A stretch of 64,000 nucleotides of DNA from CATOSP01 sp965216155 (GTDB lineage: Bacteria; Chloroflexota; Dehalococcoidia; Lucifugimonadales; UBA3495). Position numbers and translations under genes: made by a program. The notes beneath the pieces were generated by a model. The model was not told the DNA's origin. It did no database searches and saw only the letters and a list, made by a program, of their open reading frames with translations. Where the stretch lies: positions 744,001-808,000 of the forward strand of contig CBDCFD010000007.1 of NCBI GenBank assembly GCA_965216155.1, written 5' to 3'. Of this stretch, positions 25,059 through 35,621 are shown in pieces. How positions within the stretch are numbered: the stretch's first letter is position 1; each line of letters begins with the position of its first letter.

Positions 25059-26027
25059 CTACAGTTTGAAGTCTTTCTCGTAGAGGGCGCGCAGTCGGGC
25101 GAGGTGGTCCGGCGGGATTGGCGGCAGGTCCACACAGGCGGCGATCTCCTCGGTTTCGGCCACGTTTTTGACACCGGGTACTGTGGTGTGGATTTCTTGG
25201 TTCATCATAGAGAAGACCATCGCGGCCTGGGAGAGGGTCTTGATCGGGCCGCCGGTCAAAAACCCCAAGGTTTGGGCACTGGCTTGGTCTTGGGCCAGGA
25301 GTGTTCCGGGTGCGACTTCACGGTCCACGCCGGGAGTTAATGCTCCGGAGGCATGGGACCGGATTCCGATGACTCCCATGTTCCGAGATCTGGCCAGGGG
25401 GATGATCCGGCCCTGGTCGATGAGAGACACCCCAGGCGGTTGGGGTTCCTGGGCCGTCCAGTTCAACAGGTTGTAGTAGGCGAGTACAGTGTCATATTCG
25501 CCGCTTTCGAGGATACGGTGCATGGCCGGGATGTGGTGGTCCATGGCCGAGAGGCCGATGTACCGGGTCTTGCCCGCTTGCTGGATCTGCCGGTAGGCGT
25601 CCAGCACCGGCCCCAAAGCGTCATCGGCGGATAGAGAGTCGCGGACTTCTCCCCGCCGTTCGGTAAACCGGTTGTGAACGTGGAGCACGTCGACCGAGTC
25701 CATCCGGAGCCGCCGCAGGCTAACCTCAACCGACCGGGCAACCGCGTCCGCCACGTCGCCCATCTCCTCCGCGCGAAGCCTCACCTTGGTCGCGACCACA
25801 GCCTCGTCCCGGCGGCCCTCCAAGGCGATGCCCAGGACCTCCTCGGCCTTGCCGTCCCCATAGCCCGGCGCGACGTCGAAGAAGTTTATGCCCAACTCCA
25901 GGGCGCGGTGGATGGCACGGACGGACTCGTAGACCGTTGTAGGCCCCCAGACCTGGCCGATGCCACCGCCACCAAATCCGGCGCGGGAAACCCGCAGCCC
26001 GGTCCGACCCAGTTCTACGTACTCCAT
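25059..26027 (-). CDS. Aldo/keto reductase
   Basis: A 322-residue TIM-barrel NAD(P)H oxidoreductase. The start MEYVELGRTGLRVSRAGFG is typical. Catalytic residues are visible: Asp and Tyr in NFFDVAPGYGDGKAEEVLG, Lys in VVATKVRL, His in VDVLHVHN. GLSAMDHHIP and FLTGGPIKTLSQAAMVFSM follow the family pattern. The substrate is unknown. It lies 30 bases downstream of the VOC gene on the same strand, so the two form a small operon. Confidence 0.92.
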   Translation of the reverse strand: MEYVELGRTGLRVSRAGFGGGGIGQVWGPTTVYESVRAIHRALELGINFFDVAPGYGDGKAEEVLGIALEGRRDEAVVATKVRLRAEEMGDVADAVARSVEVSLRRLRMDSVDVLHVHNRFTERRGEVRDSLSADDALGPVLDAYRQIQQAGKTRYIGLSAMDHHIPAMHRILESGEYDTVLAYYNLLNWTAQEPQPPGVSLIDQGRIIPLARSRNMGVIGIRSHASGALTPGVDREVAPGTLLAQDQASAQTLGFLTGGPIKTLSQAAMVFSMMNQEIHTTVPGVKNVAETEEIAACVDLPPIPPDHLARLRALYEKDFKL

Positions 26028-26057
26028 GTCACTTGTCCCCCAATCAGGCGTTCGCGG

Positions 26058-26468
26058 TTAGTTGGAGACCTCGCCCTCGGCAAGTTGGAAGTAGATACCG
26101 TGAGAGCTGCCCGGGTCGATGCTCAGGGTCTTGTAACCGAAGGGGCTGAAGGTGGGGGCGTCTCCGCGCATTTCGTTGCCTTTGCCCTTGAGGTCGTCAA
26201 ACACTTGGTCTATGCCGTCGACGCCCCAGGCGACGTGGGCTACCCCCGGCCCCGTTTCCCTCAGTTGTTGGGCCATCGAGGTGTCATCCCTGGTGGGCTC
26301 GAAGAAGTCCACCATCGTTTCACCGATGTGGTACAGGATGGCCTTATATCCCCTATCGGTGATATCTTCGGTTTTCGCGGGGGTCAAGCCGAAATTCTTC
26401 TCCAGGTAGTCGGCCATTTCCTGGATGCTCTCGACTATGTAGGTAACGTGGTGAACTTTGGTAAACAT
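26058..26468 (-). CDS. VOC/glyoxalase-fold protein, methylmalonyl-CoA epimerase-like
   Basis: 136 residues with two beta-alpha-beta-beta-beta modules. The start VHHVTYIVESIQEMADYLEKNFGL and later VAHVAWGVDGIDQVFDDLKGKG supply His ligands, and GIYFQLAE near the end would give the Glu ligand. Such proteins include methylmalonyl-CoA epimerases, dioxygenases and glyoxalases. The pattern is closest to the epimerase branch, but identity is not secure. GGAGGG lies 5 bases before the ATG. It is divergent from the alpha/beta hydrolase gene and precedes the aldo/keto reductase. Confidence 0.78.
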   Translation of the reverse strand: MFTKVHHVTYIVESIQEMADYLEKNFGLTPAKTEDITDRGYKAILYHIGETMVDFFEPTRDDTSMAQQLRETGPGVAHVAWGVDGIDQVFDDLKGKGNEMRGDAPTFSPFGYKTLSIDPGSSHGIYFQLAEGEVSN

Positions 26469-26544
26469 GTCGCCCTCCGAGTTGACATAAAATGTAGGAG
26501 CCTTATTGTATCATCGAGCGGGGAATTCGGGATGGAGGAGTGGA

Positions 26545-27384
26545 ATGCCTAGTTTTTCCAACAATGGCGTGAACATCTACTACGAAGACACCGGCGAGGG
26601 CTATCCCTTGGTGTGGAGCCACGAGTTCGCGGGGAACTACGATAGCTGGGAGCCGCAGGTCAGGTTCTTCACCCGGCGTTACCGGGTCATCACGTATGCG
26701 GCCCGGGGCTATCCTCCCTCGGACGTGCCTGAAGACCCCGCCGCCTACTCGCAGGAACACGCGGTCGACGATCTGCGCCAACTGCTGGGACACCTGGGAA
26801 TCGAACAGGCCCATCTTGGCGGACTCTCCATGGGCGGCAGCGTCGCCCTCAACTTCGGATTTGCGTATCCCGAAATGTGCCGGTCGTTGGTTGTGGCTTC
26901 GGCGGGGTCCGGCACCATGGACAGGGAGGCGTTTCTGGCCAATAGCGAGGCGACGGCGGCACGATTGCTAGACGAGGGGATGGCTCCCGTCGCTGAAGAC
27001 TATACCAGGAGCAACACACGGGTGCAGTTGCTCCGCAAGGACCCCAGGGGATGGGAGGAATTCCGCAAGGGTATGGCATCACATTCCGCGCTGGGGTCTG
27101 CCCTGACCTTCCGTGGGTTTCAGATGAAAAGGCCCACGGTCTACCAATTAGAAGAACAGTTGAAGACCCTTCAGGCGCCGGCGCTGATCATGATTGGGGA
27201 CGAAGACGAGCCCTGTATAGAGCCGAGCATATTCATGAAGCGCCGCATCCCCAGCGCGGGACTATCCGTATTTCCCCAGAGCGGCCACACCATCAATCTG
27301 GAGGAGCCGGACCTGTTCAACCGCACGGTGTCGGACTTTTTGACCGCAGTCGAGGCCGGGCGGTGGGCGGAACGGGCCGATTAG
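26545..27384 (+). CDS. Alpha/beta hydrolase
   Basis: A 279-residue hydrolase from the ATG at 26545, which has GGAGGAG 5 bases upstream. The nucleophile elbow is GLSMGGS, the acid is in MIGDEDEP, and the His is in PQSGHTINLEEP. The oxyanion region is WSHEFAGNYDSWEPQ. These fit non-specific esterases, C-C hydrolases and haloperoxidase-like enzymes of the fold. An open extension to 26506 is unlikely. Its neighbours (SDR, CoA transferases) suggest catabolism of small organic acids or esters. Confidence 0.88.
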   Translation: MPSFSNNGVNIYYEDTGEGYPLVWSHEFAGNYDSWEPQVRFFTRRYRVITYAARGYPPSDVPEDPAAYSQEHAVDDLRQLLGHLGIEQAHLGGLSMGGSVALNFGFAYPEMCRSLVVASAGSGTMDREAFLANSEATAARLLDEGMAPVAEDYTRSNTRVQLLRKDPRGWEEFRKGMASHSALGSALTFRGFQMKRPTVYQLEEQLKTLQAPALIMIGDEDEPCIEPSIFMKRRIPSAGLSVFPQSGHTINLEEPDLFNRTVSDFLTAVEAGRWAERAD

Positions 27385-27443
27385 CGGCCGGTCTCTGTCA
27401 CACTATCAGGTGGGAGGCGGCCCGGTCCGGTGGCGGGCGGACC

Positions 27444-28193
27444 TTAATTTGCCGTAAACCCTCCGTCCACCACGAGTTCCGCGCCGGTGATGTAGGAGGC
27501 CTCGTCGGAGGCGAGGAAAAGCACGGCGTTGGCGACTTCTTCAGCCTCTCCGGGCCTGCCCATCGGGACGCTGGCCAGGCTGTTTTGCCGCTGCTCCGGG
27601 TCCCGGTTTTCGGAGCCGAGCATGGGAGGCATCATTCCGGGATGGACGGAATTGACCCGGATGCCGTCTTTGGCGTGCTGGACCGCCGCTGCCTTGGTGA
27701 CTAGCCTGACCGCGCCTTTGGATGCATTATAGCCTGGATGGACGTAGTCCTGGCCCACGATCCCGGAGATTGATGAGATGTTGACGATCGCGCCGCCGCC
27801 CGCCTTCTGCATCTCGGGAATGGCGTACTTCATGCCCAGAAAAACGCCCCTGGCGTTGATATTCATCAGGCGGTCCCAGGCTTCGGTGCTGCGGAAGTCC
27901 GTTTCGCGGCTGCCGCTGATGCCGGCGTTGTTGACCAACACGTCCAGCTTGCCGAAGCGGGCTACGGCTTGCTGGACTGCGGCTTCCCAGGCGGGCTCGT
28001 CGGCAACGTTTAGCTGGACGAACATGGCCTCTCCGCCTGCTTCGGCGATCTGCGCCTCCACCTGCTTGCCGTCTTCCTCCCGGATGTCTGCGATGACCAC
28101 TTTGGCCCCTTCACGGGCGAACAGTTTGGCCTCGGCGGCACCCATGCCGTGGGCCCCTCCGGTGACCAGGGCAACCTTTCCTTCCAGCCTCAT
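27444..28193 (-). CDS. Short-chain dehydrogenase/reductase
   Basis: 250 residues with all classical SDR marks: TGGAHGMG nucleotide loop, NNAG in DVLVNNAGISG, catalytic Ser in IVNISSISG, Tyr-x3-Lys in PGYNASKGAV, and the VDGGFTAN end. It resembles glucose-1-dehydrogenase and cyclic-alcohol dehydrogenase types. It is 27 bases downstream of the first CoA-transferase gene and likely co-transcribed with both transferases. Confidence 0.93.
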   Translation of the reverse strand: MRLEGKVALVTGGAHGMGAAEAKLFAREGAKVVIADIREEDGKQVEAQIAEAGGEAMFVQLNVADEPAWEAAVQQAVARFGKLDVLVNNAGISGSRETDFRSTEAWDRLMNINARGVFLGMKYAIPEMQKAGGGAIVNISSISGIVGQDYVHPGYNASKGAVRLVTKAAAVQHAKDGIRVNSVHPGMMPPMLGSENRDPEQRQNSLASVPMGRPGEAEEVANAVLFLASDEASYITGAELVVDGGFTAN

Positions 28194-28220
28194 CGCGTGC
28201 TCCTTCTTCGTTTCGATTCC

Positions 28221-29441
28221 TCAGTAAATGACTTCTTCGTCCACCCAATTCTGTAGCTGTTGCTCGGACTCCCCGAGGAGACCGACGATAACTTCGTGAT
28301 TATGCTCTCCCAGAATGGGGCCGTGGGTCCTGATCCTGGGTGGTGTCCCGGATAACCACCACGGGGGTCCCTGAATCTTTAGCAGCCCCATCTGAGGATG
28401 CTCGATCTCTTGCCACACACCGCGTTCCTTCAGGTGTTCGTCCTCGGAGAGGTCTTTGGCGCTCATAGATGGAGAGGCCGCCACCCCCACGGATTGAAGT
28501 AACCCGGTCACTTCGACGGCAGTGTGGCGCCTGGTCCACGATCCGACCAGATCGTCCAAGGCGTCCTGGTTGTCATAACGGTGCAGGGCGTCGCTGAACC
28601 TGGGGTCGCTGGACCATTCGGCGCGGCCCGCGGCCAGACACAGGTGGAACCACTCCTGCTCGGTATTCACGGAGATCGATACCCAGGAATCGTCACCCTT
28701 GCAACGGTAGCAGCCGTGCGGGGCGGCGCCCGGAGACCGGTTGCCGCGCCGGGTCCGGACTTGTCCGTTCATGGCGTAGTCCATCAGGGCCTCGGCTCCC
28801 AGGACGGTGATGGCTTCGCGGGATGCAAAATCAATGAATTGGCCTTCTCCAGTGCGTCTCCGGTGGAACAGCGTGGACAAGATGATAAACGCCGCGGTAG
28901 CCCCCGACCGGGAGTCGATGCTGGCGTGCAGCTCGCCGGGCGGCCCGTCGGGATATCCGGTCAGGTGGGCCAGGCCGCTCAGGGCGCTAAACGCGGGGGC
29001 GTAACCGGGATAGGAGCGTTCCGGCCCGACGCTCCCGGCGGTGGAGACGGAGGCCATGATGATGCTGGGATTTAGTTCCCGAAGGCGTTGATATCCGAGG
29101 CCGAGCCGGTCCATCACGCCGGGCCGCATATTCTCCAACACGACGTCGCTGACTGCGGCCAGACGGCAGGCCAACTCCACCGCCTGGGGTTGCTTTAGGT
29201 TCAACCGGACGCTGAGCTTGTTGAGGTTCAGGCCGTTGAAGGCCGGTGACCCGTCCGGGTCGTCGTAGGCATAGGGGGGACGGCGGGCGGCGTCGAGTTG
29301 GGTAATACTCTCAACCTTGATGACCTCGGCGCCCAGGAGTCCCATCAGGAGACTGGGGAAGGGACCGGCGACAAGGTTCGTGAATTCCAATACTCTGACG
29401 CCTTCGAGGGCAGACCGTTGCGAGTTGGACTGTTCGGGCAT
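28221..29441 (-). CDS. Class III CoA-transferase (CaiB/BaiF family)
   Basis: A 406-residue enzyme that moves CoA between carboxylic acids via a glutamyl/aspartyl-CoA anhydride. It begins ALEGVRVLEFTNLVAGPFPSLLMGLLGAEVIKVE, the family's signature opening, and has VVLENMRPGVMDRLGLGY. The catalytic Asp is in HASIDSRSGATAA. The specific acid is unknown. It is directly followed by an SDR and preceded, 5 bases away, by a second transferase, so the two may form a heteromer or act on related substrates. Confidence 0.92.
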   Translation of the reverse strand: MPEQSNSQRSALEGVRVLEFTNLVAGPFPSLLMGLLGAEVIKVESITQLDAARRPPYAYDDPDGSPAFNGLNLNKLSVRLNLKQPQAVELACRLAAVSDVVLENMRPGVMDRLGLGYQRLRELNPSIIMASVSTAGSVGPERSYPGYAPAFSALSGLAHLTGYPDGPPGELHASIDSRSGATAAFIILSTLFHRRRTGEGQFIDFASREAITVLGAEALMDYAMNGQVRTRRGNRSPGAAPHGCYRCKGDDSWVSISVNTEQEWFHLCLAAGRAEWSSDPRFSDALHRYDNQDALDDLVGSWTRRHTAVEVTGLLQSVGVAASPSMSAKDLSEDEHLKERGVWQEIEHPQMGLLKIQGPPWWLSGTPPRIRTHGPILGEHNHEVIVGLLGESEQQLQNWVDEEVIY

Positions 29442-29446
29442 TTGTA

Positions 29447-30658
29447 CTAGATCACTCCCGTGCGGCGAAGGTCCGGGAGCTCTTCTGAGGAGAGTCCCAA
29501 TTCGCCGCAGAAGACCTCGTAGTTGTGTTGTCCGAGGAGGGGCGCCGGGGCCGGGGGAGCCCAGGGGAGCCCCGAAATGCGGTATGGATTGGTGGGATAA
29601 GTCACAGGGCCGGTGCGCGGATGGTCAATGCTTTGGAAGAACTCCCTGGCCTGTAGCTGGGGTGACTCCATGAGGTCCTGGGCGTTGGCGAAGAACGCGG
29701 CGGGACAACCGCTGGGGGCTACCCGGTCGTAAATCTCATGTTTGTCGTGACTGGCCGCCCAGGGCCGGACATACGCATTGAGGGCGTCGCCGTTGCGAAT
29801 TCGTTGCGCCCTGGTGCTGAACCGTTCGTCCATGCCAAGTTCAGGTTGGCCCATAATCCCCGTCAGCGCCCGCCATTGATGGTCCTCCCTTGGGTAGAGC
29901 ATTACATAGCCGTCCCGGCAAGGGAATATTCCGCCGTATTCGTAGCTGCGAGAGCGGTTGAACTCCCGGCCCTGGCCCAGGTATTGGGCCTGCTCCAGGC
30001 GGTTCATGCCCAGGGTGGCCTCCTGTTTGGAGATGTCGATGTGTTGGCCAACCCCCAGGAATTCCCTGGCGTAGAGGGCGGCCACGGTGGCGGAGGAAGC
30101 CAGGACCGCCGTGTCGAATTCTCCCAGGTCTGCCCCGGCGGCCACAGGCGCGCGGTTCGGGAACGATTCGTAGGTCTGGCCGCCCGGGAGGGTGTAGCCC
30201 TCGCCTGAGGCGTGGAAGCTGTTGAGATGGGAGGCTTTCCAGTGAGCCTTCGGTCCGTCCTGGCCATAGGGGGTTATGGACACGTAGACGAGTCCAGGAT
30301 TGGCTGCTTTGAGGCAATCATAGCCAAGGCCCAACTGCTCCATCTCGCCCGGCTGATGGTCCTCTATGAGCACATCGGCGTTGGCGGCCAACCGAGAGAA
30401 CAGTTCACGGCCCGAAGGAATGGCCGGGTCCAGGGTAATGCTGCGCTTACCTGTGTTCAGGAACAGGAACAGGCCGCCTGTCTCCCGGTCCGGGATGTTG
30501 CCCGGAAAAGGACCTATGAGGCGGGCAGGGTCTCCGTAACCGGGCGGCTCGATCTTTATAACCCTGGCCCCGAGGTCAGCCAGCAGCCGGGAGCAGTAGG
30601 GTCCGGGGATTCCCCCGGCGAATTCCAGCACCGTCAGCCCTTCGAAAGGAGCGGGCAA
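29447..30658 (-). CDS. Class III CoA-transferase (CaiB/BaiF family)
   Basis: The first gene of the three-gene unit, 403 residues. It has FEGLTVLEFAGGIPGPYCSRLLADLGARVIKIE and VLIEDHQPGEMEQLGLGY. The likely catalytic Asp lies in AAGADLGEFDTA. It differs clearly from its downstream paralogue, so the pair is not a recent duplication. Related tandem CaiB pairs include hetero-oligomeric succinyl-CoA transferases of aromatic degradation, but no benzylsuccinate-type genes are here. Confidence 0.9.
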   Translation of the reverse strand: MPAPFEGLTVLEFAGGIPGPYCSRLLADLGARVIKIEPPGYGDPARLIGPFPGNIPDRETGGLFLFLNTGKRSITLDPAIPSGRELFSRLAANADVLIEDHQPGEMEQLGLGYDCLKAANPGLVYVSITPYGQDGPKAHWKASHLNSFHASGEGYTLPGGQTYESFPNRAPVAAGADLGEFDTAVLASSATVAALYAREFLGVGQHIDISKQEATLGMNRLEQAQYLGQGREFNRSRSYEYGGIFPCRDGYVMLYPREDHQWRALTGIMGQPELGMDERFSTRAQRIRNGDALNAYVRPWAASHDKHEIYDRVAPSGCPAAFFANAQDLMESPQLQAREFFQSIDHPRTGPVTYPTNPYRISGLPWAPPAPAPLLGQHNYEVFCGELGLSSEELPDLRRTGVI

Positions 30659-30936
30659 AATAAGTCCCTCTTGTTGTTATTGATTTGCGCTAGGGCAACC
30701 GGTCAAGATGAGGCGCTTGCATGATAAACGATATGGCGGGTGTGTTGCACGTGAGATTGGAAAACTGTATATGACGGCTGAAGGTAGGACGGACCCTTGT
30801 GGGTGGAAATTGATGTCCCTCCACCCCTTGAATCCAGCCAGCCGGAAGAATACACGCCGGCACTTGCCAAGAAGTATGACAGTGGAGAGCTTCACCGTAT
30901 AGGGGATGAGATACTCTGGGGGTCAGGGTCCTGACG
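30659..30936. other. Intergenic region
   Basis: 278 bases between the CoA-transferase operon and the HepT-like gene, both on the minus strand. No gene, hairpin or RNA was recognised. The promoter of the CoA-transferase unit should lie here but no clear hexamers stand out. Confidence 0.35.
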
Positions 30937-31296
30937 TTACCGGCCCTCGGAGGTCAAGTCGTCCAGCAGACGCCTGATTGAGCCGAGAAGCAGCGGCAAC
31001 TCTTCCTGTACCACGTGCCAGACGATTGTGTAGTCGATTCTGTTAAATCCGTGAATCGGGATGTTCCGCATATCGATCATGCGTCGCCAGTTTATTTCAG
31101 ATGCTTGCTGCCGGATGTCTTCGGAAAGCCGATTGGCAGCTTCACCGATGACGCATATTTGCCACACTATTGCGGCCCGCGTTTTCCGGTCATTCAAGAA
31201 CTGATCAAAACTCAGATTCCCCATAAATTCGGGGCATTCTAGAGTTGCGACTTCAATATAGGTCAAGTTAATGGAGTCTAGGCTAGGCGTGGTCAC
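30937..31296 (-). CDS. HepT-like ribonuclease/toxin (DUF86) with altered active-site motif
   Basis: 119 residues, all helical. NLSFDQFLNDRKTRAAIVWQICVIGEAANRLS and EINWRRMIDMRNIPIHGFNRIDY match HepT proteins. The catalytic motif R-x4-6-H-x-Y is present as Arg77-x4-His82-x-Phe84, with Phe in place of Tyr. In HepT/MntA systems the nucleotidyltransferase AMPylates that Tyr to neutralise the toxin. The GTG start at 31294-31296 overlaps the partner's stop by 3 bases, so the pair is translationally coupled. Whether this variant is toxic is not known. Confidence 0.82.
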   Translation of the reverse strand: MTTPSLDSINLTYIEVATLECPEFMGNLSFDQFLNDRKTRAAIVWQICVIGEAANRLSEDIRQQASEINWRRMIDMRNIPIHGFNRIDYTIVWHVVQEELPLLLGSIRRLLDDLTSEGR

Positions 31297-31844
31297 ACCG
31301 ACACTGCGCCGTCCAACAGATGAGGCTCTCTCTCTTCTATGACGGACTTAGTCACCACGCTAACTTTTACGCCCAGCAAGTCGCTTAATTCGCGGTCCAT
31401 GCCAAAAAACTTGAAGCCTAGCGGACGCTGGAAGTCAACCATGAGATCCAGCCGGCTGGCCTCCTAATCATCCCCCTTGGCGTAAGGCCCGATTACCGCC
31501 AGGCTGGTGACCCCGTACTCTGCCCGCAGGGTTGGCATCTCCGCTCTGAGGGTATTCAGGACTTCCGCCAATGGAGGTCTGCACCGCAGCACCATGCCGC
31601 TCCAACGCTCGACGGCCTCTTGAAGCTCCTCCCACTTGCGGAGAGCGCGGTTTTCCGCCTTGCGGATTTCTTCAACGCCTTTCGCGCCAATGGGTTGGCC
31701 GGGTTGCCGAGTTCTCATGTCCGGCCCCGGCGTTCCCGCCGCCCCAAATTTCGCGTGGGCCTCGTCGACATCCGCCAAGGCCCGCTCCCATTCACGCAAG
31801 CTGTGGCGGATTTCCTGGTACGCTTCCTGCTTATCCACTTGCAT
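31293..31844 (-). pseudogene. MntA-type nucleotidyltransferase with in-frame stop and lost catalytic residues
   Basis: The C-terminal part reads LRAEYGVTSLAVIGPYAKGDD, then TAG at 31464-31466, then in the same frame EASRLDLMVDFQRPLGFKFF and a tail ending DGAVSV just before hepT. This is the minimal nucleotidyltransferase fold, whose motif is G-S-x10-D-x-D. Here Ser is Pro, the first Asp is Arg, and a stop codon interrupts the motif. Upstream is a helical extension of about 80 residues (MDKQEAYQEIRHSLREWERAL and following) not usual for MntA. A GTG at 31836-31838 with AAGGAG upstream is the likely start. The antitoxin half of the pair is therefore probably dead. Confidence 0.75.
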
Positions 31845-31906
31845 CTCCTTTGCGGGGCGGGACAGGCGTTGCACGCGAGAACATGTCGGTCTATCCAGAG
31901 ATAAGA

Positions 31907-32755
31907 TTACCAGTGTCGCAGAATATGGTCCGCAATCCTCACTGCACTTGACGCGCCTGTGGGATTGGAGGCCGCGAAGAATAGCTCGAACATGGGCGCA
32001 TTTCGGGAGTTTTTGAGTATCCTGCGGGTTGGCGCGACTGTGTGGAACGCCGATTCGAGACGTTCCCGATACCGGTCAGCTATCGGCCCGCTCCCTCCGG
32101 GTCTTTCATAACCCGGGTTGGACTCGAAGAACGAAAGTTGCGCCGATGGACGGTATAAGCCTGTCCAATGCTCCCTCGAACCAAATATCCTGTCCAATTG
32201 GACTGCCCAGGACTTTCTTGGCTGGTCGTCTGTGGGCATCATCCGGGCAATAGCTCCGACGGGAAACAGTATCCAGCAATCTATCTTTTCCGTCCTGGCG
32301 ATGGCCGCGACAGTAGACCATGAGACCGAGGTTGCGAACGGATCGAGAAATACTACCGCTCGGTCGAGAGAGTGCAGGCTTTCGCAGAACTGCGGCAGCA
32401 TTACGTTGGCGTCTTCATTATGGACGGTAACGTCCTGGTCTGGAAATTCCCGGCGCAACTCCATCAAGACTTGGTAGCGTTGCGGGTCAGTCTCGCTGAA
32501 GACGAACTTGTCAAAGGACTTGTCCTGTATACTCAGCGCAACCTTGGCTGACCCGTTGTGCATCGCCCTGAAGTCGCTGTAATCGTCTTGATAAAAGTCG
32601 GAGTTCAGACGGAATGACCCCTCACCGGCGAAGGCGTCGATGTAAATCAGACGAAAGGGCTGGTTCTTCAACGCGGTTGTGTAGGCATCGAGATAACGCC
32701 TGAGCATATCCAGTTTATCGAGGCTCCAAGGTCCTCCGAACGACGTTTCAACCAC
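31907..32755 (-). CDS. tcmP: Three-Cys-motif partner protein TcmP
   Basis: 282 residues. It starts SFGGPWSLDKLDMLRRYLDAYTTAL and has RLIYIDAFAGEGSF, as in annotated TcmP proteins. I can see a methyltransferase-like order of motifs: IDAFAGEG at 39-46, acidic SETD at 87-90, NEDAN at 113-117, and FLDPF at 137-141, which would be the D-P-P-F/Y position. The enzymatic role is inference, as the family function is not established. It starts with GTG, has GGAG six bases upstream, and lies 9 bases after the DUF5131 gene, its usual partner. Confidence 0.85.
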   Translation of the reverse strand: MVETSFGGPWSLDKLDMLRRYLDAYTTALKNQPFRLIYIDAFAGEGSFRLNSDFYQDDYSDFRAMHNGSAKVALSIQDKSFDKFVFSETDPQRYQVLMELRREFPDQDVTVHNEDANVMLPQFCESLHSLDRAVVFLDPFATSVSWSTVAAIARTEKIDCWILFPVGAIARMMPTDDQPRKSWAVQLDRIFGSREHWTGLYRPSAQLSFFESNPGYERPGGSGPIADRYRERLESAFHTVAPTRRILKNSRNAPMFELFFAASNPTGASSAVRIADHILRHW

Positions 32756-32764
32756 CTCTTGCTC

Positions 32765-33514
32765 CTATGCCAAAGGCATCTGCCGCCATGTTTCCCCATC
32801 AATAACTGCCGCCTCTCCACCTCGTTTCTTGCGAACTCCGCCGAGTTGCTTCAGGAAGAACGCCACTCCAGCCTCGACCGACTGGGTTCGCAGGTCCCGA
32901 ACCCAGTCCAAGTCCATTGACCGCGCGTTAGGCCCACTCTCCCCGCCGACTATAACCCAGTTCACCGAACCGTCATTCAGCCACGGCGCGAGGTTGATAC
33001 GTTCCAGCAACGGTTCAGCGGACACAAACCGGACGGGCGCAGGTATGCGGGCCAATACGGTCAACCTTGGAGCGTATTTCTGGATTTCCACACTGGTTCC
33101 CATCCAGACGTTTGCCGGCCAGTTATCGTCGAAGCCGCTCGCGTTCTGCTGCCACCAGGCTGCCGCCCTTCCCGGTCTTTTAGTCAGAATTTGGAAGACG
33201 TGCCCACCGTTGGATATGGCTTCCTGCATCGTTGCGAAGACCTCGGACACAAAGTTGAAGGGGACCCGTGGGTGGAATAGATCGGCCATGCTGTTCACGA
33301 ATACGCGACGAGGTTTTTTCCAAGTCAACGGGACTTGCAGACGGTCCGGCAAGAGGCGAACGTCATCGGGCGACGTTTCATATCCTGGGACTCCCATAGC
33401 TCTCAAGCGAGGATAAAGGGCGAACATGTAACAGTTGTCGCAACCGGGGGAAACACGGCTGCACCCTGTCAATGGGTTCCAAGTCTCGTCTGTCCACTCG
33501 ATTGCGGAAGGCAT
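32765..33514 (-). CDS. Three-Cys-motif protein, phage Gp37/Gp68 family (DUF5131)
   Basis: 249 residues beginning IEWTDETWNPLTGCSRVSPGCDNCY. Cys18-x6-Cys25-x2-Cys28 is the three-Cys motif that names the TcmP pair and resembles an iron-sulfur site of radical-SAM type. Later segments are VFVNSMADLFHP, QILTKRP, VWMGTSVE, RFVSAEPLL and WVIVGGESG, all family hallmarks. The family occurs in phages and in genomic islands. The gene is the first of a two-gene operon with tcmP. Its start is 118 bases from the terminator of the 16S rRNA unit. Confidence 0.88.
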   Translation of the reverse strand: MPSAIEWTDETWNPLTGCSRVSPGCDNCYMFALYPRLRAMGVPGYETSPDDVRLLPDRLQVPLTWKKPRRVFVNSMADLFHPRVPFNFVSEVFATMQEAISNGGHVFQILTKRPGRAAAWWQQNASGFDDNWPANVWMGTSVEIQKYAPRLTVLARIPAPVRFVSAEPLLERINLAPWLNDGSVNWVIVGGESGPNARSMDLDWVRDLRTQSVEAGVAFFLKQLGGVRKKRGGEAAVIDGETWRQMPLA

Positions 33515-35413
<1,899 letters not shown>

Positions 35414-35484
35414 AAAAACCTGGCTTCCTTCCACTATTCAACTGTTAAGGTGCCTGCGCCGCCCCGGGGGGCGACAGTTAGGCT

Positions 35485-35513
35485 AGTATAATCACACCCC
35501 TGCCGCTTGTCAA
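35485..35513 (-). promoter_or_regulatory. Sigma-70-type promoter of the 16S rRNA gene
   Basis: On the minus strand TTGACA (35508-35513) and TATACT (35485-35490) are separated by exactly 17 bases. Transcription would start near 35478, about 65 bases before the mature 5' end. Confidence 0.85.
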
Positions 35514-35621
35514 CACCCAATCCCGCCATTTTCCGAAGTCATCCAAATCCGCCCCGGCAAGGCCCGCTGCCAGGGCGCGGCCCGCTACAGCCCGGGGGCG
35601 CTGGTGTTGGCCGGAGCCGGG

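Noticed and set aside
25674..26552. 292-codon plus-strand frame
   Set aside because: Runs antisense through the aldo/keto reductase and VOC genes, which are recognised.
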